From the NCBI RefSeq assembly GCF_001767295.1, contig NZ_CP014944.1, positions 2,790,001 to 2,854,000 of the forward strand: a stretch of DNA of 64,000 nucleotides, read 5' to 3'. Under the pieces are notes generated by a model. That model had not been told where the DNA came from. It worked only from the letters and a program-made list of their open reading frames with translations, and did no database searches. Shown here piece by piece: positions 23,697-33,101 of the stretch. Source of the DNA: Colwellia sp. PAMC 20917 (GTDB taxonomy: Bacteria; Pseudomonadota; Gammaproteobacteria; Enterobacterales; Alteromonadaceae). The first letter of the stretch is position 1; the number at the start of each line of letters is the position of its first letter. The translations under genes and the position numbers were made by a program.

Positions 23697-25649
23697 ATGT
23701 CTGCATTTCTTAAACCTGCAATCTCACTTTCTAATGCTTTACGTTTTAAAGCAAAATTTATTCTCTTAGCGGGTATGTTTTTTCTACCTGTTTTTCTCGG
23801 ATCATGGTGGATAGTTCAAGAGCAAAGTGCTTTGATAACCCAACACGAAGAGCAATTAATTGGGCTAACACAAATACAGCAAGTAGTAGCACTAGAGCAA
23901 GCTATAGCCGATAGTCGCTTTCAACAAGTTAAATCGAGTACAGTTACCAATAAAATTTCACAATTGAACTTACCTAATAATATTTCAACTTCTGCATTGT
24001 TACAGGCTTGGCAAGGTTTACTCGAAAAACAAACCTCCCTTCAAACTGAAGGTTACCAAGCAATTTACGAGCAAAGCTTATCGATACGAGAACGCCTTGC
24101 CGCCTTAAGTGGCTTATCCAGAGAAAATGACGCGATAGCCTTTTACTTAGCTGAGGCAAGCAGCCAACGAATCCCCGCCTTATTAGAATATTTAAAACGG
24201 ACTGAATCAATCAGTGCTCAAATTATTACCAATGGCTTTAATGCAGAAAACTACACTCTTGTTGTCGCGCTTGATAAACGCCTTGATGAACTACAAGTAC
24301 AGCTTGATAAAACAACCGTACAGCTAGAGCGTGTTGCTAATGATGAATTGTCTTTATACTTGCCTAAACACGCCGACTTTAATTTACAACTTGATGAATA
24401 CCAACAAAAATTACATCAACAGATGATCGACCCAGATAGAATATCGTTAACTCAACAGCAAGCGACACAATTAGCCGATACGGTTTATCAATTGACTGAA
24501 AGTTTGCTAAAAACCAGTGACAGTTTGTTATTAACAAGAATTGATACCCTAACGCAGAAGAGTGAGCAAACTCTTTGGATTTTAGCGATAGTATTAATGG
24601 TTGTTATTGTGGTGATTGGCTACTTACTCATGGGGATTTATTATTCCTTAATTAAGAATGTTAATGCCATCAACCAAGCGGCTGAGTATTTAGGTAGCGG
24701 TAACTTTTCTCAGGCGTTAAGGGTTAACGCATCTGATGAACTTGGTGATATTGCTAAAAACTTCAGTCAAATGCAAAGAAAAATACGCCAGTTACTCACT
24801 ATCTTTAGTGATGATATTAGCAAATTACGCGTTTCGGCAAACAACATTCATCAACTCACCGATCATATGAAGCACAGTATTGCCCAGCAACAGCTAAACA
24901 CACACTCGGTCGTGCAGTCTATCAATGAAGTTAGTGGCTCGGTACAGGTGATTTGCGACAGTACTGCAGCGACACTGCAATTAACAGAACAAACCAGCGA
25001 GCACGTTAATCAAGGTGGTCATATTATTAGTGACACGGCACAAGCCATTAATAATATTTCAGAGGAGGTTAATACGTCTGCAGGCCTTATTGATGAATTG
25101 GCAAGATATAGCCATGACATTGGTCAGTTTGTTAACGTCATAAAAAAAATAGCCGATCAAACCAATTTGTTGGCACTTAATGCGGCTATCGAAGCCGCAC
25201 GTGCTGGAGAGCAGGGACGTGGTTTTGCTGTTGTTGCTGATGAGGTTAGAACGTTAGCCAGTCGAACTCAAGATTCTACAGCCGAAATTCAACGTATAAT
25301 AGCCTTGTTGCAATCAGGCACCAGTCGGTCTGTTGAAGCAATGCACCAAGGTGTTGCAATGGCTAAACAAGGGGTTGATAAAACCACACTCGTCAAAACC
25401 ACTTTTACAGAAGTTACGCATAATGTTGAAGACATTGTTGGTGCGACCTTACAAATATCAACCGCCGTTAATCAGCAAGGTGTTATGGTAAAAGAAATGG
25501 CAGAAAATACCCAAAGTATTGCCCAAGACGCAGACTTAGTTATGCAATCAGCAAAAGATGCAGCCGGCGCAGGGGAAAATTTATTAACACTGGCCGACCA
25601 CCTTACTCAGCAACTGTCGCAATTTAAACTCGATGACTTATCGAAATAA
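23697..25649 (+). CDS. Methyl-accepting chemotaxis protein
   Basis: A 650-residue transmembrane chemoreceptor. Helix 1 is about residues 20-45 ([20 protein letters not shown]). A long periplasmic helical ligand domain covers ~46-295, with helix 2 at [25 protein letters not shown] linker includes [20 protein letters not shown]. The cytoplasmic signalling tip is conserved ([20 protein letters not shown]). It has no C-terminal CheR-tethering pentapeptide. The ligand is unknown. It is monocistronic, and its signalling module is close to that of the receptor at 39678. Confidence 0.93.
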   Translation: MSAFLKPAISLSNALRFKAKFILLAGMFFLPVFLGSWWIVQEQSALITQHEEQLIGLTQIQQVVALEQAIADSRFQQVKSSTVTNKISQLNLPNNISTSALLQAWQGLLEKQTSLQTEGYQAIYEQSLSIRERLAALSGLSRENDAIAFYLAEASSQRIPALLEYLKRTESISAQIITNGFNAENYTLVVALDKRLDELQVQLDKTTVQLERVANDELSLYLPKHADFNLQLDEYQQKLHQQMIDPDRISLTQQQATQLADTVYQLTESLLKTSDSLLLTRIDTLTQKSEQTLWILAIVLMVVIVVIGYLLMGIYYSLIKNVNAINQAAEYLGSGNFSQALRVNASDELGDIAKNFSQMQRKIRQLLTIFSDDISKLRVSANNIHQLTDHMKHSIAQQQLNTHSVVQSINEVSGSVQVICDSTAATLQLTEQTSEHVNQGGHIISDTAQAINNISEEVNTSAGLIDELARYSHDIGQFVNVIKKIADQTNLLALNAAIEAARAGEQGRGFAVVADEVRTLASRTQDSTAEIQRIIALLQSGTSRSVEAMHQGVAMAKQGVDKTTLVKTTFTEVTHNVEDIVGATLQISTAVNQQGVMVKEMAENTQSIAQDADLVMQSAKDAAGAGENLLTLADHLTQQLSQFKLDDLSK

Positions 25650-25722
25650 AGTGACTGTTTGAACAAATAAGGTATTATTGCCCGTTAAACCAATGTGTTC
25701 ATAAATTAAGTGGATTTCCTGA

Positions 25723-27051
25723 ATGAATAAAGTATTAGCGGGTATTCCTCTTTTAGCTGAAAATATTACGGTGCTATCAAGCGCAAAGCAATACGCTACC
25801 GCCTTAGTTCGATTAATCGAAAGTGCGCAATCACGTATCTATATAACGGCTTTATATTTACAAGATGATGCGGCTGGTCAGCAGGTATTACATGCCCTAT
25901 ATCAAGCAAAGCAAGCTAACCCTCATTTAGATATTAAAGTGTTTGTTGATTTTCATCGCGCGCAAAGGGGTCTGATTGGTGATAAATCAGGGCAAGGTAA
26001 TCGCGATTTTTATCTTGAAGTAGCCTCACAATACAGTGAAAGTATTGCCGTTTACGGTGTACCGGTTAAACGTAAAGAATTGATGGGCGTTTGGCACTTT
26101 AAAGGGATGATTTTTGATAATACTTTACTTTATACGGGGGCGAGTATTAATGATATCTATTTGCACCAAGCTGAAAAATATCGTTTAGACCGTTATTACC
26201 AAATTCAATCACCGGCGTTGTGTGAAAGTTTTTGTCAATTCCTTCAACAAACCTTTGTTAAGAGTGAACTTTCACCGCAGTTAAATGTGGCGACATTACC
26301 TAATAAATTACAAATAAAAAATAAAATATTTAAACTAAAAGCACTATTAAAAACGGTACGTTTTAACTTCTACGCCCAACAACCTGAACCTTTAGCTGAG
26401 GAGTTATCTGTTGTGCCGCTGATTGGTTTTGGCAGGAGAAAAAATCAACTTAATCAACAGATCCGTGAAACTATTCGTTTATCAAAGAAAAATTTACTGA
26501 TTTTTACCCCCTATTTTAATTTACCAAAACCGGTTATGCGAGATTTACGTTCAGCGCTAAAGCGTGGCGTTGAAGTGACTATTATTATTGGCGATAAAAA
26601 AGCCAATGATTTTTTTATTGCGGATGAAGATAAATTTTCAACAATAGGTATTATTCCTTATATTTATGAGACCTTATTAAAGGCATTTTTAAAGAGGCAA
26701 CAAAAATACATTGATAACAAGCTGCTGAAAGTGCGTTTATGGCAGCACGAAAGTAATAGTTTTCATCTAAAAGGCATCGTTGCTGACGAACGCTGGCATA
26801 TTTTGACCGGTAATAATCTAAATCCACGGGCTTGGGGCTTAGATCTAGAAAATGGTTTATTAATTGACGATGCCAAGCAAAAATTACTACCTACGCTCAC
26901 TGATGAACTGGCAGTCATTAATCAACATACGCAATTAATTAGCAGTTACTTGCAACTCGAATCCCAAGATCAGTACCCAGAAAAACCTAAGAAACTGTTA
27001 AAAAAATTAAGAATGGCTCAGATAGACCGATTACTGAAACTATTTTTATAA
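25723..27051 (+). CDS. pssA: Phosphatidylserine synthase, phospholipase D type
   Basis: CDP-diacylglycerol-serine O-phosphatidyltransferase, 442 residues (E. coli PssA 451). It joins CDP-diacylglycerol to serine, the first step to phosphatidylethanolamine, at the membrane surface. Two HKD-type motifs are present: WHFKGMIFDNTLLYTGASIN and FHLKGIVADERWHILTGNN. Other blocks match PssA closely, including VFVDFHRAQRG and NPRAWGLDLENG. The C-terminus is basic and suited to membrane docking. Monocistronic. Confidence 0.95.
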   Translation: MNKVLAGIPLLAENITVLSSAKQYATALVRLIESAQSRIYITALYLQDDAAGQQVLHALYQAKQANPHLDIKVFVDFHRAQRGLIGDKSGQGNRDFYLEVASQYSESIAVYGVPVKRKELMGVWHFKGMIFDNTLLYTGASINDIYLHQAEKYRLDRYYQIQSPALCESFCQFLQQTFVKSELSPQLNVATLPNKLQIKNKIFKLKALLKTVRFNFYAQQPEPLAEELSVVPLIGFGRRKNQLNQQIRETIRLSKKNLLIFTPYFNLPKPVMRDLRSALKRGVEVTIIIGDKKANDFFIADEDKFSTIGIIPYIYETLLKAFLKRQQKYIDNKLLKVRLWQHESNSFHLKGIVADERWHILTGNNLNPRAWGLDLENGLLIDDAKQKLLPTLTDELAVINQHTQLISSYLQLESQDQYPEKPKKLLKKLRMAQIDRLLKLFL

Positions 27052-27119
27052 GTAAATAGATAATAGCCTTTCACTTCAGCATGTCGTAGGCATGATGAAG
27101 TGAAACGGGTTTGTTTTTG

Positions 27120-27821
27120 CTAAGGTTGTGGGGTGTAAATTTTATCTGCGGGGTTAAATAGCATCCATGACGTTAACACATACTTATCTGATGACACAGG
27201 TACATTGCCTCTGTGAGTATGAGTAAAGCCACAAGGGGCAATAACCATAGTGCCAGCTTTTGGCTTAACACTTCTTTCTTGATAGAAAAAATCAGTTTCA
27301 CCACCTTCTTCGACATCATTTAAATATATAAGAAAAAGCAAGTTTCTGTGCAAGGCATTATTATCACCAAGCTGTGGAAATATTTCAGAATGCCAATAAT
27401 TATAATTGCCTTTACCCTGTAAATATTTTTGGGCATTAATTGGGGCGAGCCTAAATAAGTACTGTATTAAATTGACTAAATTAGGTCTACCTACCTCTTC
27501 AAAATTATCAGCGGTTAGTTGTACGGGCTGCTTTGTTACAGGGTGCTGTACGGTTAAAGAAATACTGCTGATCAAGCTAAAGTAGTATTTGCTGACATAC
27601 TCAGTGATATGAGTAATACAGGCTTGTAAAATGGTTTCCAGTGCCGGCTGAAATTCAGCATGCTGATTTAAATAAATATCCTGACTAATTTTTTTAGTGG
27701 TATCTACGCCGCCACCGGTACGTCCTTGGTTTTTATGCGGACTCCCTTCAAAATCATGAATGAATCTTTTACAAAACTCTGGAGAAAGGGCGTTAGGGTA
27801 TAGTTCAATAAAATCAGTCAT
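27120..27821 (-). CDS. 2-oxoglutarate/Fe(II) oxygenase, prolyl-hydroxylase-like
   Basis: A 233-residue cytoplasmic oxygenase of the P4Hc type. The start at 27821 (MTDFIELYPNALSPEFC) is preferred; an earlier ATG at 27863 adds a short hydrophobic tail. Iron ligands appear as HSE in YWHSEIFPQLG and the distal His in FTHTHRGN. The 2-oxoglutarate-binding basic residue would be the Lys of SDKYVLTSW. The sheet FLIYLNDVEEGGETDFF is typical. An HxE instead of HxD first ligand pair is a mild variation. Such enzymes hydroxylate proteins or small molecules; the substrate is unknown. Confidence 0.82.
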   Translation of the reverse strand: MTDFIELYPNALSPEFCKRFIHDFEGSPHKNQGRTGGGVDTTKKISQDIYLNQHAEFQPALETILQACITHITEYVSKYYFSLISSISLTVQHPVTKQPVQLTADNFEEVGRPNLVNLIQYLFRLAPINAQKYLQGKGNYNYWHSEIFPQLGDNNALHRNLLFLIYLNDVEEGGETDFFYQERSVKPKAGTMVIAPCGFTHTHRGNVPVSSDKYVLTSWMLFNPADKIYTPQP

Positions 27822-27952
27822 AGTTTGATAAGCTTCAATAAATATTGATAACGAAAATACCATAGCAATAGCTTATATTCTATTAACTTCGCTTGTGCAC
27901 TTCAACACAATGAAAAAGTATGTAAAATAAGCTCACTTAAAATCTGTGAGAA

Positions 27953-28357
27953 ATGTTTATGTTCAGTGAAAAATTAATGCCAAGATTTAGTGATACCGAT
28001 GCGCTAGGCCATATAAATAATACCTTGTTACCTGTGTGGTTTGAAGGAGCGAGAGATCCGGTCTTTCGATTTTTTATGCCGGCATTAGATACAAAAAATT
28101 GGCAGTTAATTCTGGCTAAAATAGATGTGGAATTCCATGCTCAACTTTACTATGGTGAAGAAATCGAAATCCGTACCTATATAGGTCGTATAGGTGGGTC
28201 ATCGTTTACTGTTTACCAAGAAGCGTGGCAAAAAAATAAAAAATGTGCGTCAGGAACTGCAGTTATGGTTCACTTTTGTTTTGAAAATCAATCGTCTTTA
28301 AAAATACCTGAGCAGATAAAAATAGAAATGAAGGCTCACCTTTTTCCAGAAGAATAA
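27953..28357 (+). CDS. Hotdog-fold acyl-CoA thioesterase
   Basis: A 134-residue 4HBT-family enzyme. The motif RFSDTDALGHINNT holds the catalytic Asp and the helix that binds the CoA thioester, as in YbgC/FcbC types. A later beta-strand pattern (EIEIRTYIGRIGGSSFTVYQ) completes the hotdog. It would hydrolyse acyl-CoA in the cytoplasm; the chain preference cannot be read. ATG at 27953 or 27959 are both possible starts. It is divergent from the oxygenase. Confidence 0.88.
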   Translation: MFMFSEKLMPRFSDTDALGHINNTLLPVWFEGARDPVFRFFMPALDTKNWQLILAKIDVEFHAQLYYGEEIEIRTYIGRIGGSSFTVYQEAWQKNKKCASGTAVMVHFCFENQSSLKIPEQIKIEMKAHLFPEE

Positions 28358-28535
28358 TGTCGGTTTAAAATAATCAAAAAATAAACTTAAAAATGCACTG
28401 AAACTCAAAGAAATTTTTTACTCACAGTGATAGAATAATTGCCACTTTTTAAAATTGCATCGATAAATTATTTTATGTTTGTCGATAACGTAAATCAGTA
28501 AATAAAATATTTACGCACAAAGATAGGATTTTTTC

Positions 28536-29219
28536 ATGGCCGGTGTTAATAAAGTAATCATTTTAGGTAATTTAGGTAAAGACCCAGAAGTACGTTTTAT
28601 GCCTAACGGTGGCGGCGTTGCTAATCTTACTATTGCAACTTCTGAAACCTGGAAAGATAAGCAAACTGGCGAGCAGAAAGAAAAAACAGAATGGCATCGT
28701 GTTGTTATGTTTGGAAAGTTAGCTGAAATTGCTGGCGAATACCTTAAAAAAGGTTCGAAAGTATATATCGAAGGTTCATTACAAACGCGTAAGTGGGCAA
28801 ACCAACAAGGTCAAGATCAGTACACCACTGAAATCGTTGTACAAGGCTTTAATGGCTCTATGCAAATGCTCGACTCACGTGGTCAAGGTTCTGGCGGTCA
28901 GTCAGCTGGTGGTTTCTCTGGTCAAGCTTCGCAGCAGCAAGGTGGCTTTTCTGGGCAATCTTCACAGCAGGCTCCGCAACAAGCACCACAGCAACAAGGT
29001 GGTTACTCTCAGCAAGCGCCACAACAAAGTCAACAACCTGCTTATGCACCAGCACAGCAACAAGGTGGCTTCAATGCACCACAGCAGCAAGGCGGTTATT
29101 CACAACAAGCACCACAGCAGCAAGGTGGTTTTGCAAATCAAGGACAACAAAAGCAATCAGCTCCTAAAGTTAACCCTCAAGAGCCAACGATTGATTTTGA
29201 TGATGATATCCCGTTCTAG
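28536..29219 (+). CDS. ssb: Single-stranded DNA-binding protein
   Basis: A 227-residue SSB (E. coli 178). The OB fold spans residues 1-~112 ([20 protein letters not shown], then [16 protein letters not shown]). The linker, residues ~115-215, is an unusually long low-complexity stretch of Gln, Gly, Ala and Pro in [12 protein letters not shown]-like units. The acidic tip DFDDDIPF that recruits repair and replication partners is intact. The longer linker may affect phase separation or cooperative binding. It is followed by a strong terminator at 29271. Confidence 0.97.
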   Translation: MAGVNKVIILGNLGKDPEVRFMPNGGGVANLTIATSETWKDKQTGEQKEKTEWHRVVMFGKLAEIAGEYLKKGSKVYIEGSLQTRKWANQQGQDQYTTEIVVQGFNGSMQMLDSRGQGSGGQSAGGFSGQASQQQGGFSGQSSQQAPQQAPQQQGGYSQQAPQQSQQPAYAPAQQQGGFNAPQQQGGYSQQAPQQQGGFANQGQQKQSAPKVNPQEPTIDFDDDIPF

Positions 29220-29270
29220 CACACAGTTAATCTGAAAGTGTCAATTTAGGCACTAGAACCAAACCAAACC

Positions 29271-29297
29271 AAACCCAACGTAACTGTTGGGTTTTTT
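29271..29297 (+). terminator. Terminator after ssb
   Basis: AAACCCAAC and GTTGGGTTT arms around a six-base loop GTAACT, followed by a T run. Confidence 0.88.
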
Positions 29298-29574
29298 GTC
29301 TTTAGTCTAAAATTTTTATTATTGTTGTAGAAGCTAAATAAAGATCGAAACAAATGTTGCAGTAAGCTTTATCTATTAAAAAAACACTCCAAATAAAGTT
29401 GGAACCTGTCTTCAACTGCCATAATTGAACCTTAATAATAATTCGAAACACATCATGAAATAACTGTGTTAACGTATTCTGCGAGCGCTTAGTTGACATA
29501 ACGGGTTGAAAAACTTAATGTCTTCTTAGAGCGATAAGCGGAAGTTGGATTAAATAGAATGATAGGGATTTCAA
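29298..29574. other. Intergenic region after ssb
   Basis: About 280 AT-rich bases. A 65-codon minus-strand frame at 29302-29499 has no supporting features. A promoter for the downstream genes is likely but not identifiable. Confidence 0.35.
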
Positions 29575-29670
29575 ATGAAAAACTTTAAATTAAAATGTGT
29601 TTACAATATATCTGTTGCAGATGAGTTTAATCATTATTTAGCTTTAGCTGACGGTTATAAAAATGGGTAG
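29575..29670 (+). CDS. Possible 31-aa upstream peptide
   Basis: An ATG at 29575 follows an AGGGA ribosome site by six bases and opens a 31-codon frame (MKNFKLKCVYNISVADE, ending YKNG). Its stop overlaps the ATG of the next gene by eight bases, an arrangement typical of translational coupling. It may be a small protein, a leader peptide, or chance. Confidence 0.35.
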   Translation: MKNFKLKCVYNISVADEFNHYLALADGYKNG

Positions 29671-30553
29671 CATTATTCAGAAAAGTAAAATAAATTTTAT
29701 TTTTATTGCTTTTTTTTCTTTAGCCACGCTAGCGCAGCATGTTGTACCTGACAATGTAGTATTACATTATTGGTTTCCTATTTTCAGCATTTTATTCTTT
29801 ATCACAGCTTTCCCCTACATTGACTCCCCAAAGATATTTATCACCTTAGTGCTCATCTCATGGATATCATCATTTATAGTTGTGAAATTATTTCTTGGGC
29901 ACTTTTACGGTTATGACGTTATTTTTATTTTATTGTATTTAAAGATTTTTTCTATATCAAGTGCCACTGGTTTTATTACAGCTAAATTTTTTGCACTCTA
30001 TTTAGAGAAAAACTTATTCAACAAAAAAAAGGTTATCATATTGGTGGGAACGGCTATCTCCCTACTAGTTGCGGTGACTATTTTTATTAATTTTGATGTT
30101 TCATCAGAAAATAAACTACATAATGAACTAAGAAAAAGGTTTCAGTTAGCGGAAAGCATCAGCGTATATTATAACCGCAGTAGAAATAAGAATATTAATA
30201 ATCAAATTGCGATTGAACAAAAATTGATTGATGATCTTTATTCAGTCAAAGAGGGAATAATTAGTCACGGTTATGACGATAATATTACTATTTCAAGTGA
30301 CCATATAGGAATTTCTCTTGTTTATGAAGGGATCCCTGAAAATGAAGTCTGTAATATGTTTGATTATTTCTCTTCGCCTAATCTCTATGGTTTTGCTGAT
30401 ACTTTTGTTAATAACGTGTTAGTTAGATCACGTGTTAACTATAAAAACATAATAAATAGCAAAGACATCTGCTATAAAAGTGATGATAAAGTGACCATAC
30501 GTTACACTGGCTCGTATGCCGATTTCGATCGGTATTCAAAATACTTACCCTAA
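29663..30553 (+). CDS. Hypothetical membrane protein, 296 aa
   Basis: I do not recognise this protein. Residues ~10-155 hold four or five hydrophobic helices (FIFIAFFSLATLAQHVV; FPIFSILFFITAF; IFITLVLISWISSFIVVKLF; the stretch after YGYDVIFILLYLKIF; KVIILVGTAISLLVAVTIFI). The C-terminal ~140 residues are soluble and mixed alpha/beta, with Cys in NEVCNMF and KDICYK. It overlaps the short frame at 29575 and has no clear neighbours. A role in envelope sensing is possible but not shown. Confidence 0.65.
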   Translation: MGSIIQKSKINFIFIAFFSLATLAQHVVPDNVVLHYWFPIFSILFFITAFPYIDSPKIFITLVLISWISSFIVVKLFLGHFYGYDVIFILLYLKIFSISSATGFITAKFFALYLEKNLFNKKKVIILVGTAISLLVAVTIFINFDVSSENKLHNELRKRFQLAESISVYYNRSRNKNINNQIAIEQKLIDDLYSVKEGIISHGYDDNITISSDHIGISLVYEGIPENEVCNMFDYFSSPNLYGFADTFVNNVLVRSRVNYKNIINSKDICYKSDDKVTIRYTGSYADFDRYSKYLP

Positions 30554-30834
30554 TGACAGCACATGGTACTAAGCCGTCCTTAAAAGGCTGCTTTTTAGTT
30601 TCAGTATTTGGTCAGCAAAGTGGCAAAAGCGACGGTGATCAAAATTAATTTACTGGGATTTTGTTAATCAGTTTTAGCTAATGCTAATATTCTTAGTCTG
30701 TTAAGACATAGCTGATTAGATGGAAAATTTTCATTACTTTGTTAGACAATTGGCCAAAACGTTAGCTTATATCGGCGCGCCGTTCAGTGAGCGGTCTAGA
30801 AAAATAGAGGAATCTGCTCCATTTTTAGCAATGT
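30554..30834. other. Intergenic region between convergent genes
   Basis: About 280 bases. A 51-codon plus-strand frame (30720-30875, MENFHYFVRQLAKTLAYIG) runs into the end of the LysR gene on the opposite strand. It lacks a ribosome site and is not supported. An unusual GGCGCGCCG patch occurs near 30774. Confidence 0.35.
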
Positions 30835-31665
30835 CTAATGGGCATGTTTATGAGCTAAACGCTTTAAGTTATTGATGGCTTTTGACGATGTTGTGTATGC
30901 CAATACAATTTCTCGTGTGAGTTGTAAGCCGACTATTGGCCTAAACACCACGTCACTGCGTTTAATAATTTCACTGTGTGCGGGTAAGAATGCGCAGCCT
31001 AAACCAGCATGTACCAAGCCAAGTGCATAATCTATGGTAGTGATTTTTGCTCGTACGTCGAGACTAATACCGGCGATCGCTAAAGTGTCTTGAAGGTGAT
31101 CCCAAGCACTGCAAGGCATTCGCTGAATAAAAGGTAATCCGTCTAACTGCTGAATTGTGACGGTATCTTCGAGGGCAAATATATGGTCATAAGGTACGGC
31201 AAGTAAATAATCTTCATGCCACATGTCTATATACTGCTCATTTTCCAGTAATTCATCTTTTAGAATAATACGTGCATCAACATTTTCAGTATGTGGCACT
31301 AAAGTCAGTTCGACAGAAGGGTTTGCTGAGGTGAATTCTTTTAATAATAAGCTCATACGTTCAACACCTAAGCCGCGGGTAACGCCTAAGTTAAAGGGTT
31401 GCTTATGGGTTTTTTCTGAAAAAACGCTTTTTATTGCGCCTGCTTGCCCTAATAGCTGTTTGGCCAATGGAAATAGTTTTTTACCTTGCTCTGAAGGTGT
31501 TACACCACGTGCGTGGCGAATAAAAAGTTGTACTTTTAGTTGTTGCTCAAGTTGTGCTATTGCTGCAGATATTGAAGGCTGGGCGATAAAACACGCTTTT
31601 GCAGCAGCACTAAAACTTTTTAACTCATAGACTGAAATAAAATAATTGAGTGATTTTAAATCCAT
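30835..31665 (-). CDS. LysR-family transcriptional regulator (GcdR-like)
   Basis: A 276-residue regulator, slightly short for the family. Residues 1-~60 form the winged helix-turn-helix (FSAAAKACFIAQPSISAAIA). Residues ~90-270 are the periplasmic-binding-type effector domain. It is divergent from gcdH with 127 bases between, the typical LysR arrangement, so it probably controls gcdH in response to a glutarate-related metabolite. Partly symmetric AGTTAA sequence at about 31675-31720 could be the binding site. Confidence 0.88.
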   Translation of the reverse strand: MDLKSLNYFISVYELKSFSAAAKACFIAQPSISAAIAQLEQQLKVQLFIRHARGVTPSEQGKKLFPLAKQLLGQAGAIKSVFSEKTHKQPFNLGVTRGLGVERMSLLLKEFTSANPSVELTLVPHTENVDARIILKDELLENEQYIDMWHEDYLLAVPYDHIFALEDTVTIQQLDGLPFIQRMPCSAWDHLQDTLAIAGISLDVRAKITTIDYALGLVHAGLGCAFLPAHSEIIKRSDVVFRPIVGLQLTREIVLAYTTSSKAINNLKRLAHKHAH

Positions 31666-31792
31666 AATAAACTTAGTTAACTTAGGTATAGCTTTAAACT
31701 ATATCAGTTAAAGGAAAATAATGTTTTAACTTTGGCTAGTATTTGCTTATTATTTTTGCACTTAATTATTTCTCAGCTTAACAGGTAATTTA

Positions 31793-32986
31793 ATGTCTCA
31801 TTCAAGCAGTGCAAACCGTCCCTCGTTTAAATGGCAAGATCCACTTTTATTAGAATCTTTATTGTCTGAAGAGGAGCGAATGATCCGTGACAGTGCGCAT
31901 CAATATTGCCAAGAAAAACTAATGCCAAGAATATTAATGGCTAACCGAAATGAAGTGTTTGATGTTGAAATTATGCGCGAACTAGGTGCACTGGGCTTAT
32001 TAGGCGCTACATTACCTGAAAAATATGGTTGTGCAGGCGTGAATTATGTTACTTACGGCTTAATTGCACGAGAAGTTGAGCGTGTAGATAGTGGTTATCG
32101 CAGTGCGATGAGCGTGCAATCATCTCTAGTTATGCATCCAATCTATGCTTACGGCAGTGAAGAGCAACGGATGAAATATTTACCTAAATTAGCATCTGGT
32201 GAATACATTGGTTGTTTCGGTTTAACTGAGCCTAATTCAGGCTCAGATCCTGGTAGCTTAACTACACATGCTACTGCGGTTGATGGCGGTTATCGCATTA
32301 CGGGTAATAAAATGTGGATCACGAACTCTCCCGTTGCAGATATTTTTGTGGTTTGGGCCAAACTTGATGGCGTGATTCGTGGTTTTGTTTTAGAAAAAGG
32401 CATGGAAGGTTTAAGTGCACCAAAAATTGAAGGTAAATTTTCATTACGAGCATCCATTACCGGTGAAATCGTTATGGATAACGTTTTTGTACCTAGCGAT
32501 AATATTTTACCAAATGTTAAAGGTTTATCAGGCCCATTTGGTTGTTTAAACAAAGCACGCTATGGCATTGCTTGGGGCGCTTTAGGTGCTGCAGAATTTT
32601 GTTGGCATGGTGCTCGTCAATACACACTAGACCGTGAACAATTTGGTCGTCCTTTGGCGGCAACACAGTTAATTCAGAAAAAATTAGCCGATATGCAAAC
32701 TGATATCACCACGGGTTTATTAGCTTGCTTACAAGTGGGGCGTTTAATGGATTCGGATCAATTAGCACCAGAAGCTATTTCGCTGATCAAACGTAATTCA
32801 TGTGGTAAAGCATTAGAAATTGCTCGCACGGCTCGTGATATGCACGGTGGTAACGGTATTGCCGATGAGTATCATATTATTCGCCATATGATGAACCTTG
32901 AAGCGGTTAATACTTATGAGGGTACACATGATGTGCATGCCCTGATACTAGGTAGAGCACAAACTGGTTTACAAGCATTTTACTAA
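31793..32986 (+). CDS. gcdH: Glutaryl-CoA dehydrogenase
   Basis: A 397-residue FAD acyl-CoA dehydrogenase that oxidises and decarboxylates glutaryl-CoA to crotonyl-CoA in lysine and tryptophan breakdown. The N-terminal [17 protein letters not shown] is typical of GcdH. FAD-contact motifs include [14 protein letters not shown] and [17 protein letters not shown]. The catalytic Glu lies in [18 protein letters not shown] divergent LysR regulator lies upstream, as in many gammaproteobacteria. A terminator at 32997 separates it from the E1 gene. Confidence 0.93.
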   Translation: MSHSSSANRPSFKWQDPLLLESLLSEEERMIRDSAHQYCQEKLMPRILMANRNEVFDVEIMRELGALGLLGATLPEKYGCAGVNYVTYGLIAREVERVDSGYRSAMSVQSSLVMHPIYAYGSEEQRMKYLPKLASGEYIGCFGLTEPNSGSDPGSLTTHATAVDGGYRITGNKMWITNSPVADIFVVWAKLDGVIRGFVLEKGMEGLSAPKIEGKFSLRASITGEIVMDNVFVPSDNILPNVKGLSGPFGCLNKARYGIAWGALGAAEFCWHGARQYTLDREQFGRPLAATQLIQKKLADMQTDITTGLLACLQVGRLMDSDQLAPEAISLIKRNSCGKALEIARTARDMHGGNGIADEYHIIRHMMNLEAVNTYEGTHDVHALILGRAQTGLQAFY

Positions 32987-32996
32987 AACACTGAAT

Positions 32997-33022
32997 AAGG
33001 CGTATTTGATACGCCTTTTATT
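32997..33022 (+). terminator. Terminator after gcdH
   Basis: AAGGCGTAT and ATACGCCTT arms with a three-base loop, then TTATTTA. This makes the E1 gene a separate unit, or one reached only by read-through. Confidence 0.8.
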
Positions 33023-33101
33023 TACGCTTTTTTTGATGCTTTATGTAGCCCTATAGCATTAGTTTTAAACCACAATAATAATAATTCCCCGTGGAGATAT
33101 C

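Noticed and set aside
28729-29235. 168-codon plus-strand frame overlapping ssb
   Set aside because: It arises from the repetitive CAG/CAA linker of ssb read in another frame.
29302-29499. Minus-strand 65-codon frame after ssb
   Set aside because: Odd composition, no start signal and no neighbours on that strand.
30720-30875. 51-codon plus-strand frame (MENFHYFVRQLAKTL...)
   Set aside because: It overlaps the LysR gene on the other strand, lacks a Shine-Dalgarno and resembles no known family. It could be real, but the evidence is too thin.
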